A stretch of 50,228 bases of DNA from Rickettsiaceae bacterium (GTDB lineage Bacteria; Pseudomonadota; Alphaproteobacteria; Rickettsiales; Rickettsiaceae), in contig JALZUG010000040.1 in assembly GCA_023301685.1 (NCBI GenBank), positions 1-50,228 of the forward strand. The letters run 5' to 3'. Position 1 is the first letter of the stretch. Every line of letters begins with the position of its first letter. The translations under genes and the position numbers were made by a program. Shown piece after piece: positions 8,164 to 16,491 of this stretch. Below the pieces are notes generated by a model that had not been told where the DNA came from, did not search any database, and saw only the letters and a program-made list of their open reading frames with translations.

Positions 8164-8943
8164 ATGACAAATGTAAAAAAGACAATAATTATTACCGGGG
8201 CTTCAAGCGGGCTTGGAGCGGAGCTTGCACTAAAATATTCAGCAAGTGGCAATAATCTTTTCTTGATTGCAAGATCAGAAGAAAGACTGAATAAAATTGC
8301 TGAAAAATGTCGCAGTAATGGTGCAAATGTCATAAATATAATTGTCGATGTAACTGATGCCGATGCAATGAGTAGTCATATTAAGGAAGTTGCTGATAAA
8401 CATAAGATTGATATAGTCATTGCCTGTGCCGGTGTTTCAGCAGGGACACTTGATGGTCCTGAGACTGCTAAGCAAACAAATAAAATATTTGCAACAAATA
8501 TAAATGGTGTATTGAATACTATTCTTCCTGCAATGCCACATATGATTCAGATGCGAAGTGGTAATATTGTTATCGTAAGTTCTATGGCAGGGTTCTTAGG
8601 CTTATCAAGCGCTCCATCTTACTCAGCAAGTAAAGGAGCAGCAAGGATACTCGGTCAAGCTCTGCAAGGCTATCTTAAAAACTACAATGTTCATGTATCA
8701 ACCGTAATTCCTGGATATATAAAAACGCCAATGACTGAAGTAAATAGTTTTCCAATGCCTTTTATGACTTCAGCGGACAAGGCAGCAAGAAAAATTGTTC
8801 GAGGAGTAGCTAAAAATAAGAATATAATTGCTTTTCCTTTAATAATGTTCTTTTCTCTTAAGCTATTTAGCTTGCTGCCGAGTGCTTTGATTTCATACAT
8901 AAACTCAAAACTACCTGGAAAGCCTTCTTTCGAGGATTTATAA
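8164..8943 (+). CDS. Short-chain dehydrogenase/reductase
   Basis: A 259-residue classical SDR. The nucleotide-binding motif TGASSGLGAE is near the N-terminus. The NNAG-equivalent is CAGVSAG. The catalytic Ser lies in IVVSSMAGFLG, and the active-site Tyr and Lys in SYSASKGAAR. The C-terminal hydrophobic stretch (LIMFFSLKLFSLLPSALI) could touch the membrane, as in some SDRs acting on lipids or ketoacyl substrates. The substrate is unknown. It lies between gmk (divergent, 32-base gap) and the outer-membrane gene cluster, separated from the latter by 148 bases containing a promoter. Confidence 0.9.
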   Translation: MTNVKKTIIITGASSGLGAELALKYSASGNNLFLIARSEERLNKIAEKCRSNGANVINIIVDVTDADAMSSHIKEVADKHKIDIVIACAGVSAGTLDGPETAKQTNKIFATNINGVLNTILPAMPHMIQMRSGNIVIVSSMAGFLGLSSAPSYSASKGAARILGQALQGYLKNYNVHVSTVIPGYIKTPMTEVNSFPMPFMTSADKAARKIVRGVAKNKNIIAFPLIMFFSLKLFSLLPSALISYINSKLPGKPSFEDL

Positions 8944-8982
8944 TTTTAAGTGTCAAAGGCAAAGGGTGTAAGATGTTACAAT

Positions 8983-9011
8983 TTTACAATAATATGTCTT
9001 TGGGTTAATAT
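8983..9011 (+). promoter_or_regulatory. Putative sigma70-type promoter of the first omp gene
   Basis: TTTACA at 8983-8988 and TAATAT at 9006-9011 are 17 bases apart, upstream of the barrel gene at 9092. The predicted leader is roughly 75 bases. The background is AT-rich, so chance matches are possible. Confidence 0.4.
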
Positions 9012-9091
9012 ACTATTATTAATCATTTTTTAAAAAGGGCTATACAAAAAAAATTTATAACTATATAAGTTATGCAAAATTAATTTTAGTA

Positions 9092-9679
9092 GTGACTATG
9101 AAAAAAATTATATTGTCTGCAATTGCAAGCACGTGCTTTTTAACTTCTTCAGCAAATGCTATTGAAAGTGATTTCTTCGTAAAAGCAAATATCGCATATT
9201 CGAAATTGAATAAAGTTAAAAGTATCAAATCTAAGAACGATATTGCATTTGGAATTGGCGCTGGTTACAATTATTTAGATAACGTAAGGCTAGATTTAAC
9301 ATTTGATCACTTCGTGAATCCAAAATTTAAAAGTAAAGATAAAACTATTTCTGGTAATATTAATACGTTGCTTTTAAATGGTTTTGTAGATCTAGTTGAT
9401 ATTAGTGTTGCAAAAATATTTGCAGGTGTTGGTGTTGGAGTCGGGCAGGCGCAAGCAAAAATATCTGGAGATCAGAATCTAGCAAATAACGGCAAAGCAA
9501 AGCAAAGATATAGTCTGGCTTATGCATTATATCTTGGAACGGGTGTAGAGTTTGCGCCGGGGATTACTGCTGAAGTAGCCTATAGTTATAGATCTCTTGG
9601 TGAAACTAAGAAACTAAATGGTTCTGACATTAAGTTCCAAGGGCAGCATTTAAGTGCAGGTCTTAGATTCGACCTATAG
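9092..9679 (+). CDS. Small outer-membrane beta-barrel protein, paralogue 1
   Basis: A 195-residue exported protein. The signal peptide runs to about residue 23 (ending SANA before IESD). The mature part has alternating strands and ends AGLRFDL, a terminal aromatic-containing strand as used for BAM-dependent insertion. It shares FFVKANIAYSKLNKVK, GAGYNYLDNVRLDLTFDHF and INTLLLNGF with the next two genes, so all three arose by duplication. The fold fits the opacity/OmpW-like OMP_b-brl family of eight-stranded barrels; the ligand is unknown. This copy is the most diverged of the three, including its signal peptide. Confidence 0.8.
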   Translation: MTMKKIILSAIASTCFLTSSANAIESDFFVKANIAYSKLNKVKSIKSKNDIAFGIGAGYNYLDNVRLDLTFDHFVNPKFKSKDKTISGNINTLLLNGFVDLVDISVAKIFAGVGVGVGQAQAKISGDQNLANNGKAKQRYSLAYALYLGTGVEFAPGITAEVAYSYRSLGETKKLNGSDIKFQGQHLSAGLRFDL

Positions 9680-9764
9680 ATATTAATTTTAAGTAACATT
9701 GAAGTATTGCGTATCTTAAAGCCGGCTTTTTCTTGCGATTTTAATTGTGATATTTTTACTATAG

Positions 9765-9792
9765 TTGACTTTTTCTGATATATTGTTATACG
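9765..9792 (+). promoter_or_regulatory. Putative promoter of the second omp gene
   Basis: TTGACT (9765-9770) and TATACG (9787-9792) with a 16-base spacer. The -35 and following bases, TTGACTTTTTC, recur in the promoter-like sequence before rplN (39458). The predicted 5' leader is about 120 bases and contains the hairpins at 9823-9866. Confidence 0.5.
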
Positions 9793-9822
9793 GGTTATGC
9801 TTGATGTTACTCAAGTTAGTAT

Positions 9823-9866
9823 GCTAACATCCGAAATGTTAGCCGCAGTTGGCTTTAGGTTTTTTT
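9823..9866 (+). promoter_or_regulatory. Leader hairpins upstream of the second omp gene
   Basis: gctaacat (9823-9830) pairs perfectly with atgttagc (9836-9843) around the loop ccgaa. A second, weaker stem agcc (9841-9844)/ggct (9851-9854) overlaps the first, and a run of seven T follows at 9860-9866. The two stems share bases and cannot both form, the arrangement expected of an attenuator. It could also simply be a weak terminator of the preceding gene. Confidence 0.4.
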
Positions 9867-9917
9867 AAAGCATCTGTAGTTTTTTAAATTTATTTATACA
9901 AATTTTTAGAGGAAATT

Positions 9918-10502
9918 ATGAAAAAAGTATTATTAACAGCAGCAGCTGTATCAGTTCTAGCAACTTCTTCTGCTTATGCAATGGAAGATATGTTCTACGT
10001 AAAAGCAAATGTAGGTTGGTCAAAACTTAATAAAGTTGAAGGAGCAAAGTCAAAGAATGATGTTCACTTTGGTGTGGGCGCTGGTTACCATGTAATGGAT
10101 AATGCAAGGGTTGATTTAACTTTTGATCATTTTGTTAATCCTACGTTCAAAGCAACAGGAGGAAAGCTCAAAGGTGATATCAATACATTACTACTAAATG
10201 GTTACTTTGATGTTTTCAACGTTGATGCAATGAAAGTATTTGTTGGTGCTGGTGTTGGTCTTGGTCAAGTTAAAGGAAAAGCTACATTTACTGGTAATAC
10301 GCCTTCCACTACAGCTAAGCAAAAGAATACATTTGCATTTGCTGGTTATGTAGGTGCTGGTTATGAGTTTACTCAAGGTGTAACTGGTGAGCTTTCATAC
10401 AGTTATAGAGATATGGGTAAAACTAAAAAATTCGGAAATGGTGCTAAAGCAGTTCATTTCAGAGGTCACCACGTAACAGCTGGCGTAAGATTTGATATCT
10501 AA
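9918..10502 (+). CDS. Small outer-membrane beta-barrel protein, paralogue 2
   Basis: A 194-residue paralogue of the genes on either side. The signal peptide MKKVLLTAAAVSVLATSSAYA is nearly identical to that of paralogue 3. Shared blocks are FYVKANVGWSKLNKV, DVHFGVGAGYHVMDNARVDL, INTLLLNGYFD and the C-terminal HHVTAGVRFDI. A strong ribosome-binding site (agagga at 9908-9913) precedes the ATG. With its own promoter, long leader and downstream terminator it looks like an independently and highly expressed surface protein. The function is not visible; porin, adhesin or structural barrel are all possible. Confidence 0.82.
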   Translation: MKKVLLTAAAVSVLATSSAYAMEDMFYVKANVGWSKLNKVEGAKSKNDVHFGVGAGYHVMDNARVDLTFDHFVNPTFKATGGKLKGDINTLLLNGYFDVFNVDAMKVFVGAGVGLGQVKGKATFTGNTPSTTAKQKNTFAFAGYVGAGYEFTQGVTGELSYSYRDMGKTKKFGNGAKAVHFRGHHVTAGVRFDI

Positions 10503-10520
10503 TTATAGATATTTTATACA
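10492..10520 (+). promoter_or_regulatory. Putative promoter of the third omp gene inside the second's 3' end
   Basis: TTGATA (10492-10497), formed by the codons for the conserved C-terminal FDI, is followed after 17 bases by TATACA (10515-10520). Transcription would begin near 10527, just before the hairpin at 10532-10560, which would then sit at the 5' end of the third gene's message. The same TTGATA recurs at the end of the third gene. Confidence 0.35.
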
Positions 10521-10531
10521 GTAAGATTCGG

Positions 10532-10560
10532 AAAAGGAGACCATGTATTGGTCTCCTTTT
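10532..10560 (+). terminator. Rho-independent terminator after omp paralogue 2
   Basis: The perfect 11-bp stem aaaaggagacc (10532-10542)/ggtctcctttt (10550-10560) has a seven-base loop, with the T-run forming the end of the right arm. It lies 30 bases after the stop codon. Confidence 0.85.
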
Positions 10561-10598
10561 CTTAACTTTTAAATTAAAACAAAATTAAGGAATAAAAA

Positions 10599-11255
10599 AT
10601 GAAAAAAATACTATTAACAGCAGCAGCTGTATCCGTTTTAGCAACTTCTTCTGCATACGCAATGGGAAATAAGTTCTATGTAAAAGCAAATGTAGGTTGG
10701 TCTAAGTTTAATCAGATTAAAGCTGATACTGTGTTTGGTAGTATTAAAGCGAAGTCAAATAATGATGTTCACGTTGGAATAGGTGCTGGTTATAATGTTA
10801 TGGATAACTTCAGAGTTGATTTAACACTTGATCACTATGTAAACCCCACTCACAAATGGTCAAAAAATGCAAATGGTGCAACAGCAAGCATAAAATTGAA
10901 GTCAGATATTAATACGTTATTATTAAACGGCTTTTTTGATATTTTTGAAGTTGATGCTATGAAGATCTTTGTTGGTGCTGGTATTGGTGCTAGTCAGCTT
11001 AAAGGAAAAATTACTGGAAGCGGGACAGTAGGTGGTGTAGCTCAATCTCAATCATTTAAGATAAAGCAAGAATATAAATTTGCATTTGCAGGTTATGTAG
11101 GTGCTGGATACGAATTCACAGAAGGTGTAACTGGAGAGTTGGCATATAGTTATAGAAATCTTGGTAAACTAGGTAAAGATGGTAAAAATAAAGATGATAA
11201 TCCATTTGAAATCAGGGGTCACCACGTGACAGCTGGTGTAAGATTTGATATCTAA
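10599..11255 (+). CDS. Small outer-membrane beta-barrel protein, paralogue 3
   Basis: A 218-residue member of the triplet, with signal peptide MKKILLTAAAVSVLATSSAYA. It is longer than paralogue 2 by insertions in three loop-like places (after NQIKADTVFG, around HKWSKNANGATASIKLK, and around GSGTVGGVAQSQSFKIKQ), while predicted strands such as FYVKANVGWSKF, DINTLLLNGFFD and HHVTAGVRFDI are conserved. Variation confined to loops, with a fixed signal peptide and C-terminal strand, is the pattern of a surface-exposed barrel family. AAGGA upstream at about 10586 serves as the ribosome-binding site. Confidence 0.82.
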   Translation: MKKILLTAAAVSVLATSSAYAMGNKFYVKANVGWSKFNQIKADTVFGSIKAKSNNDVHVGIGAGYNVMDNFRVDLTLDHYVNPTHKWSKNANGATASIKLKSDINTLLLNGFFDIFEVDAMKIFVGAGIGASQLKGKITGSGTVGGVAQSQSFKIKQEYKFAFAGYVGAGYEFTEGVTGELAYSYRNLGKLGKDGKNKDDNPFEIRGHHVTAGVRFDI

Positions 11256-11285
11256 TCATTAGTCTTTACAATAAAAGATAAGTTT

Positions 11286-11317
11286 AAAGGAGGTCTTTAT
11301 GACCTCCTTTTTTATTT
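11286..11317 (+). terminator. Rho-independent terminator after omp paralogue 3
   Basis: The perfect 10-bp stem aaaggaggtc (11286-11295)/gacctccttt (11301-11310) with loop tttat is followed by further T residues. It closes the omp cluster. Confidence 0.9.
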
Positions 11318-11808
11318 GTTTTTTTAATGTAATAATCTTTTCAGAAAGTGATTTTAATGTATCTATAAACTATGTTACGCATTCTTGTATAAATTCGAAA
11401 TCTGTGTTGCCGATCATATCTGACATGTGACAGATTTTTTGTATTACTACAAAACTTCTAAGAAGTAACATAGAACACTTTATCGCGAGAAGAAGTGTGA
11501 CGATCTATTTGTTTGAACGAGCTAGAAATATTGTATAAGAGATTGCCGCGCTGCTTTACTCTTCGCAATGACAAAATTACGCCTTTATTTGCAAACGAAT
11601 GTATAAGGACTCCTTATTTTAATATGTTATATATCTACAAGAATGTTAGGTCAATAATTTTTGTGTAGTTCTTTTTCCGTATATGACATAAGATTTATGT
11701 CTCGTCATCGCGAGCGAATGCGCGGCGATCCAGTATTATGAGTGAATGATATTTGCTAAATCAAAAAATAAAATGCAATATCTATGCTTTTCAAGAAATA
11801 ATTTAGCT
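11318..11808. other. Gene-free stretch between omp cluster and symporter
   Basis: I see no open frame with coding character or recognisable RNA gene here. What it holds is repeat debris: three halves of the palindromic element (listed separately). The rest is AT-rich sequence without clear structure. Confidence 0.6.
11480..11733. repeat. Three scattered halves of the palindromic repeat
   Basis: Half elements related to those at 1-208 occur at 11480-11508 (ttatcgcgagaagaagtgtg, inverted orientation), 11540-11572 (agattgccgcgctgctttac ... cgcaatgac, direct orientation) and 11704-11733 (gtcatcgcgagcgaatgcgc ... gatccag, inverted orientation). They differ from one another more than the two tandem copies at the window start do, so they are probably older. 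Confidence 0.7.
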
Positions 11809-13152
11809 TTACTTATCCCTATTATTCATAGCTTTTACAACTATACCACTAAGAGCTAGAAGGGCAATTAGGTTTGGGATACACATTAATCCATTAAATG
11901 TATCAGCCAGTTCCCATATTAGATTTACTTTTACAAGAGTTCCAAAAAATACGCATAGCACCACCAGAGCTCTAAATGGTTTTATTGCTCTGTAGCCAAA
12001 TAAATATTTTACATTTATTGCAGCAAAATAATACCAGCTAATAATTGTTGAAAGGGCGAAGAAAAATAATATTATGGCAATGAAGTATTTACCGTTATGA
12101 CCAAAATTGCTCATAAATGCTAATTGAGTTAAAGCTATAGAATTGGTCCATTCTTGCTGTGGCAACTGAATCATTTCAATGTAGAAGTTTGATGTTAAAA
12201 TGACTAAAGCAGTTAATGTCAGAATTACAAATGTATCAAAAAATACACTAAAAATAGCTACTTCTCCTTGCTTGCATGGATTGCTTACTTTAGCTGCAGC
12301 ATGAGCATGTGGTGTTGATCCCATACCAGCTTCATTAGAAAATAAACCTCGGGCTACTCCATAGCGCATCGCCTCACGGATTGTAATACCAGCAACTCCA
12401 CCGGCAGCAGATTCCAATCTAAAAGCTGATTCAAATATTGATTTAAATGCTGGTAAAATATATTCAAACCTGATTATGATTATATATATACAGCCAAAAA
12501 TGTATATTACAGCCATAATAGGAACTACTTTTTCAGTAAATGATGCGATTCTAGTAATACCACCTTGGATAACTAATCCAACTAGAATAGCAACAATAAT
12601 TCCTATAACCCATGGAGTAGAATCAAAAGCCACACTAAATGCAAAACCAATAGAGTTTGCTTGGACCATATTTCCAATGAATCCGAGCGCCATAATGATG
12701 CAGATTGCAAAAAATATTGCTAACTTTTTATTTCCAAGTCCTTTGTCAATATAATATGCCGGCCCACCAACCGTTTCATTACCAATCTTAGTTCTATATT
12801 TTTGCGCGAGAATACTTTCAGCAAAAATAGTGCTCATACCGAAAAATGCGCTTAACCACATCCAGAATATTGCTCCAGGGCCACCAGCTACAATTGCTGT
12901 CGCTGTTCCAGCTAAATTTCCAGTTCCTACTTGGGCGGCAATTGCAGTTGTTAATGCTTGGAATGAGCTAATACCATCAGAATCAGATTTATCCTTATGC
13001 ATTGCACTATTAATAACATTGCTAACAATTTGTGGAAACAGCCTAAGCTGAATAGCTTTTAATTTTACTGTATAAAAAAGCCCAGTACCCAGCAGCAGAG
13101 TAAGCAATACATAATCCCAAAGATATTGATTTATTGTTACAATAACTTCCAT
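11809..13152 (-). CDS. Sodium:alanine/glycine symporter (AGCS family)
   Basis: A 447-residue inner-membrane carrier with about eleven membrane helices. Family marks include TAIAAQVGTGNLAGTATAIV, GGPGAIFWMWLSAFFGMST (the AGCS PGAxFWMW signature), QANSIGFAF and GVARGLFSNEAGMGSTPHAH. It imports alanine or glycine with sodium. Amino-acid uptake suits a bacterium living on host nutrients. It stands alone, 70 bases from the spermidine-synthase-like gene on the same strand, and no clear terminator was found after its stop. Confidence 0.93.
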   Translation of the reverse strand: MEVIVTINQYLWDYVLLTLLLGTGLFYTVKLKAIQLRLFPQIVSNVINSAMHKDKSDSDGISSFQALTTAIAAQVGTGNLAGTATAIVAGGPGAIFWMWLSAFFGMSTIFAESILAQKYRTKIGNETVGGPAYYIDKGLGNKKLAIFFAICIIMALGFIGNMVQANSIGFAFSVAFDSTPWVIGIIVAILVGLVIQGGITRIASFTEKVVPIMAVIYIFGCIYIIIIRFEYILPAFKSIFESAFRLESAAGGVAGITIREAMRYGVARGLFSNEAGMGSTPHAHAAAKVSNPCKQGEVAIFSVFFDTFVILTLTALVILTSNFYIEMIQLPQQEWTNSIALTQLAFMSNFGHNGKYFIAIILFFFALSTIISWYYFAAINVKYLFGYRAIKPFRALVVLCVFFGTLVKVNLIWELADTFNGLMCIPNLIALLALSGIVVKAMNNRDK

Positions 13153-13222
13153 ATTTTAAATAGTATAATTCTAAATAGGTGTGGATTATAGCAGAAAACA
13201 GTTTGTAACTCTATAGTTTGTT

Positions 13223-14059
13223 TTATTTCTTTAAACTGCTTTTATAAAGTGATAGCAAGGCTGTTTGACTGATACCCACCTCTGCCATTCTGTATAGCCA
13301 TAAATTAGAATCTACAGCTATTTGTTGATATTCTGGTAGTTTACCATTTGCTTGGGCTACCATAACTCTTGAGTTTGCTTTTTTAAGATTATAATATTTG
13401 CCAAATGTATCTTGAAATAGTTGAGATTCAAGATCCGATTTTTTACTAGAAACAAAAGTGTTCATAGCCACTACGCCATTTTCAGTAAGAATTTCTTTGA
13501 CATTACTCATGAACTCATGAGTTAAGAATCCATCGGGGATATAGTCTATACTAAATGCATCAATTAAAACTAAATCATATCTGTGAGGTGGCGAATCCTT
13601 AACATATTGTACACCATCTTCAACAAAGAGTTTATTAGTATAATTAAACTCGTATCCAAAATATTTTTCAACAACTGGAGGTATGGCCGGATTAATTTCA
13701 ACAGAATGAATTTTTGCATTAGGAGTCAAAATGTTTAAAGCCTTCTGAACAGTTGCACCTCCAAGTCCTATAACTAGAATTTTTCTAGGATCTTCGTTGA
13801 TAAATAATGTGCTTAAAAACATCTGAGCATAATCAAATAATACGGCTTTCTTGTTTGATAAGGACATGCAACTCTGAATTATGTTTGCAGGAGGTTCAAG
13901 GAATGACATGCACCTTAGGCCTTTTGAATCATACACCCAAATTGGTCCGTATTCATTCTCTGTATGATAAGAAATTTCTGGACTGCCGCTTTGCCAATAA
14001 ATGGCTGATAATCCTAATATTGTGGCTATTACTGCGGCAATGAAAAAGTTTGTTCTCAT
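13223..14059 (-). CDS. Spermidine-synthase-like protein with N-terminal membrane anchor
   Basis: A 278-residue protein. Residues 5-24 are hydrophobic (FFIAAVIATILGLSAIYW) and act as a signal anchor or uncleaved signal. The rest follows the polyamine aminopropyltransferase fold: KILVIGLGGATVQKAL (glycine-rich nucleotide loop), IHSVEINPAIPPVVEKYFG (acidic residue for the ribose), VEDGVQYVKDS and YDLVLIDAFSIDYIPDGFLT (catalytic-Asp region). Proteins of this membrane-associated SpeE-like type often do not make spermidine, and the polyamine-binding residues were not verified. It follows nuoF with a 9-base gap and is probably transcribed with the nuo genes. Confidence 0.75.
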   Translation of the reverse strand: MRTNFFIAAVIATILGLSAIYWQSGSPEISYHTENEYGPIWVYDSKGLRCMSFLEPPANIIQSCMSLSNKKAVLFDYAQMFLSTLFINEDPRKILVIGLGGATVQKALNILTPNAKIHSVEINPAIPPVVEKYFGYEFNYTNKLFVEDGVQYVKDSPPHRYDLVLIDAFSIDYIPDGFLTHEFMSNVKEILTENGVVAMNTFVSSKKSDLESQLFQDTFGKYYNLKKANSRVMVAQANGKLPEYQQIAVDSNLWLYRMAEVGISQTALLSLYKSSLKK

Positions 14060-14068
14060 AAGAAATCT

Positions 14069-15334
14069 TTATGCCTTTTTTGTATGAATTCTATCAACAA
14101 TTTCATCTCGAAAATGCCTAATTAATCCTTGAATAGGCCATGCTGCAGCATCGCCTAGCGCGCAGATAGTATGCCCTTCAACTTGTTTGGTAACGTCTAA
14201 TAGTTCATCAATTTCTTCAACTTTAGCCTCTCCTTGAACTAGTCGCATCATTACTCGCCACATCCATCCTGTTCCTTCTCTGCAAGGTGTGCATTGACCA
14301 CAAGATTCATGCATGTAGAATTTACTCAGACGAGCAATGGCAAAAATAATATCAGTTGACTGATCCATGACAATTAATCCACCTGTGCCAAGACCAGATC
14401 CAGCAGCTCTCAATGAGTCAAAATCCATAGTGACAGTTTCGCATACGTCTTTTGGAATCATAGGAACTGATGAACCACCAGGAATAATGGCTTTTAAATT
14501 ATCCCAACCCCCACGTATTCCTCCTGCATGTTTTTCGATTAGCTCTTTTAGTGGAATTCCCATTTCTTCTTCGACATTACAAGGTTTGTTTACATGTCCT
14601 GAAATGCAGAATAATTTACTTCCTGTATTATTTTCTTTTCCAAGTGATGCAAACCACTCGGCCCCACGCCTTAAAATAGTTGGAACAACTGCTATTGATT
14701 CGACATTGTTAATAGTAGTTGGGCAACCATATAAGCCAGCTCCAGCTGGGAACGGTGGTTTTAAGCGAGGCTGACCTTTTTTACCTTCTAAGCTTTCAAG
14801 TAAAGCGGTTTCTTCACCGCAAATATATGCACCAGCCCCTCTATGTAAATATACATCAATATCGTAGCCCGCGCCGCATGCATTTTTTCCAATCAATTTT
14901 GCAGCATAAGCTTCGTCAATCGCGTTTTGCAATGCTACCGCCTCATTATAAAATTCACCACGAATATATATGTAGCACGTATGTGCTCCAATTCCAACGC
15001 TTGCTAAAACACAACCTTCAACTAGTTTGTGTGGATCATACCTAATTATGTCTCTATCTTTGCAAGTGCCTGGTTCTGATTCATCAGCGTTAACTACCAA
15101 ATATGAGGGGTTTGGGTGATCTTTTGGCATGAATGACCACTTCATTCCAGTTGAAAATCCAGCTCCACCTCGTCCTCTTAGGCCAGAGTTTTTTACCTGT
15201 TCGACTATCCAATCGCGTCCTTTTTTGATAAGGTTTTTAGTAGCATCCCAATCACCTCTCTTTTGCGCAGCTTTTAAAGCTGGAGACTCTGCGCCATGTA
15301 GGTTAGTAAAAATTTTGTCCTTATCCGCGATCAT
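14069..15334 (-). CDS. nuoF: NADH-quinone oxidoreductase subunit F
   Basis: A 421-residue flavoprotein subunit of complex I that binds NADH and FMN and carries the N3 4Fe-4S cluster. Visible motifs are [15 protein letters not shown] (NADH/FMN loop), [33 protein letters not shown] (FMN), and the cluster cysteines in [13 protein letters not shown] and HTICALGDA. The length is normal. Its start overlaps the preceding secreted-protein gene by 14 bases. Confidence 0.98.
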   Translation of the reverse strand: MIADKDKIFTNLHGAESPALKAAQKRGDWDATKNLIKKGRDWIVEQVKNSGLRGRGGAGFSTGMKWSFMPKDHPNPSYLVVNADESEPGTCKDRDIIRYDPHKLVEGCVLASVGIGAHTCYIYIRGEFYNEAVALQNAIDEAYAAKLIGKNACGAGYDIDVYLHRGAGAYICGEETALLESLEGKKGQPRLKPPFPAGAGLYGCPTTINNVESIAVVPTILRRGAEWFASLGKENNTGSKLFCISGHVNKPCNVEEEMGIPLKELIEKHAGGIRGGWDNLKAIIPGGSSVPMIPKDVCETVTMDFDSLRAAGSGLGTGGLIVMDQSTDIIFAIARLSKFYMHESCGQCTPCREGTGWMWRVMMRLVQGEAKVEEIDELLDVTKQVEGHTICALGDAAAWPIQGLIRHFRDEIVDRIHTKKA

Positions 15335-15962
15335 GATCTCCTCCTTTTAAGAAGTATTCTGGGATTTTTACATCTACTACATTTTGTCGATGAGGAGTTG
15401 CATTAAATATAATGAACCATTGTCCTTTTTCAATATAGAATTGTACTTCTCTTTTCTCAACTTTATCGAGAAAATGTTCCCATTTGCAAAATTTTGAAAG
15501 ATGCATATCTGAAAGTTTAATTATTTCGCCCATCATATTATTGCTCAGCATATTAAAGACATCTTTTACTTCAAGGATAGCTCCAGTATCTCTATTAAAA
15601 GTTAAAACATCAATGCGCCAGGGCTTGTCATTTCTTTTTGTTGTCCATCTAATGCTGAAATATTCCTTAGTTCCAGATTCTGGAACATCAAATTCTACAG
15701 AAAAGTGAGTTCTTCTACCCTGATTGCAAACAGCATATAGTTCAACAAAATCGCGAATTTCATCATTAATTTGGATGATTAATTCTTCATCGCCATTAGA
15801 TAATACTGGGTATGGAACAGCTCCTTCACATGCACCTGAGCGAATTGTATGAGAAAAATCCAAGGTTTTCTCTTCAACCAGAAAGCCATTACTTGTATAT
15901 TTAGCAAAGGCATTTGCAGTCAATAGGATCGAAATTAATATTGTATATATTATTTTTTTCAC
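15321..15962 (-). CDS. Secreted unknown protein inside the nuo operon (DUF3298-like)
   Basis: A 213-residue protein with a clear Sec signal peptide (residues 1-20, ending ANAFA before KYTSN), so periplasmic or surface-located. The segment [19 protein letters not shown] followed by [15 protein letters not shown] resembles the DUF3298/RsiV-C fold pattern (a beta-rich stretch, then G-x-L-x-L-x-DxF), a tentative match. It overlaps the nuoF start by 14 bases and lies 19 bases after nuoE, so it must be translated from the nuo message. Nothing in it looks like a complex I subunit. A role in assembly is conceivable but unproven. Confidence 0.7.
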   Translation of the reverse strand: MKKIIYTILISILLTANAFAKYTSNGFLVEEKTLDFSHTIRSGACEGAVPYPVLSNGDEELIIQINDEIRDFVELYAVCNQGRRTHFSVEFDVPESGTKEYFSIRWTTKRNDKPWRIDVLTFNRDTGAILEVKDVFNMLSNNMMGEIIKLSDMHLSKFCKWEHFLDKVEKREVQFYIEKGQWFIIFNATPHRQNVVDVKIPEYFLKGGDHDRG

Positions 15963-15981
15963 GCTTATTCCTTTAATTATA

Positions 15982-16491
15982 TTATGCTTTTTTGGTCTTA
16001 AACTCTTTAATTAAATCACCCATCTTTTTGGAATCCAAATCTTCATAATAATCATCGTTGATTTGGACAATTGGTGCATTTACGCAAGCTCCAAGACATT
16101 CAACTTCAGAGATCGTAAACATTCCATCTTTTGATGTTTCGCCGCACTTTGCTTTTGTTAGTTTTTCGCATGTTTCCATTATTTCTCCAGCTCCTCTGAG
16201 CCAACAAGGAGTAGTTCCACAAACCTGAATATGATATTTTCCAACAGGTTTGAGATTATACATCGTATAAAATGATGCAACCTCGTAAGCACGCATATAA
16301 GGTTCTGAAATATAATTTGCTACGTATTCTATTGCAGGAACGGAAAGCCAACCCCCATTTTGTCTTTGAGCGATATCTAACAATGGAAGCATTGCGCTTT
16401 TTTGACGGCCATCCGGGTATTTTGCAACTATCTCTTGTGCTTTTTTTAGATTGTCTTTATTAAAGGCAAATTGTTCTTTATTTATACTCAT
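15982..16491 (-). CDS. nuoE: NADH-quinone oxidoreductase subunit E
   Basis: A 169-residue thioredoxin-fold subunit of the NADH-input module, carrying the N1a 2Fe-2S cluster. The ligands are visible as [11 protein letters not shown] (two Cys) and [11 protein letters not shown] (two Cys). The N-terminal helical part ([18 protein letters not shown]) is typical. It overlaps the nuoD stop by four bases. Confidence 0.97.
   Translation of the reverse strand: MSINKEQFAFNKDNLKKAQEIVAKYPDGRQKSAMLPLLDIAQRQNGGWLSVPAIEYVANYISEPYMRAYEVASFYTMYNLKPVGKYHIQVCGTTPCWLRGAGEIMETCEKLTKAKCGETSKDGMFTISEVECLGACVNAPIVQINDDYYEDLDSKKMGDLIKEFKTKKA

Noticed and set aside
9711-9733. aaagccggcttt palindrome after omp1 as a strong terminator
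   Set aside because: It is self-complementary with no room for a loop unless most of the G-C pairs are given up, so it would be a poor hairpin.
11418-11435. Small stem atctg/cagat followed by T residues
   Set aside because: Only five base pairs and not behind any gene that needs a terminator, since the omp cluster already ends at 11317.
14367-15045. Plus-strand frames opposite nuoF
   Set aside because: Long only because nuoF codon use leaves the other strand open; the nuoF motifs are complete.
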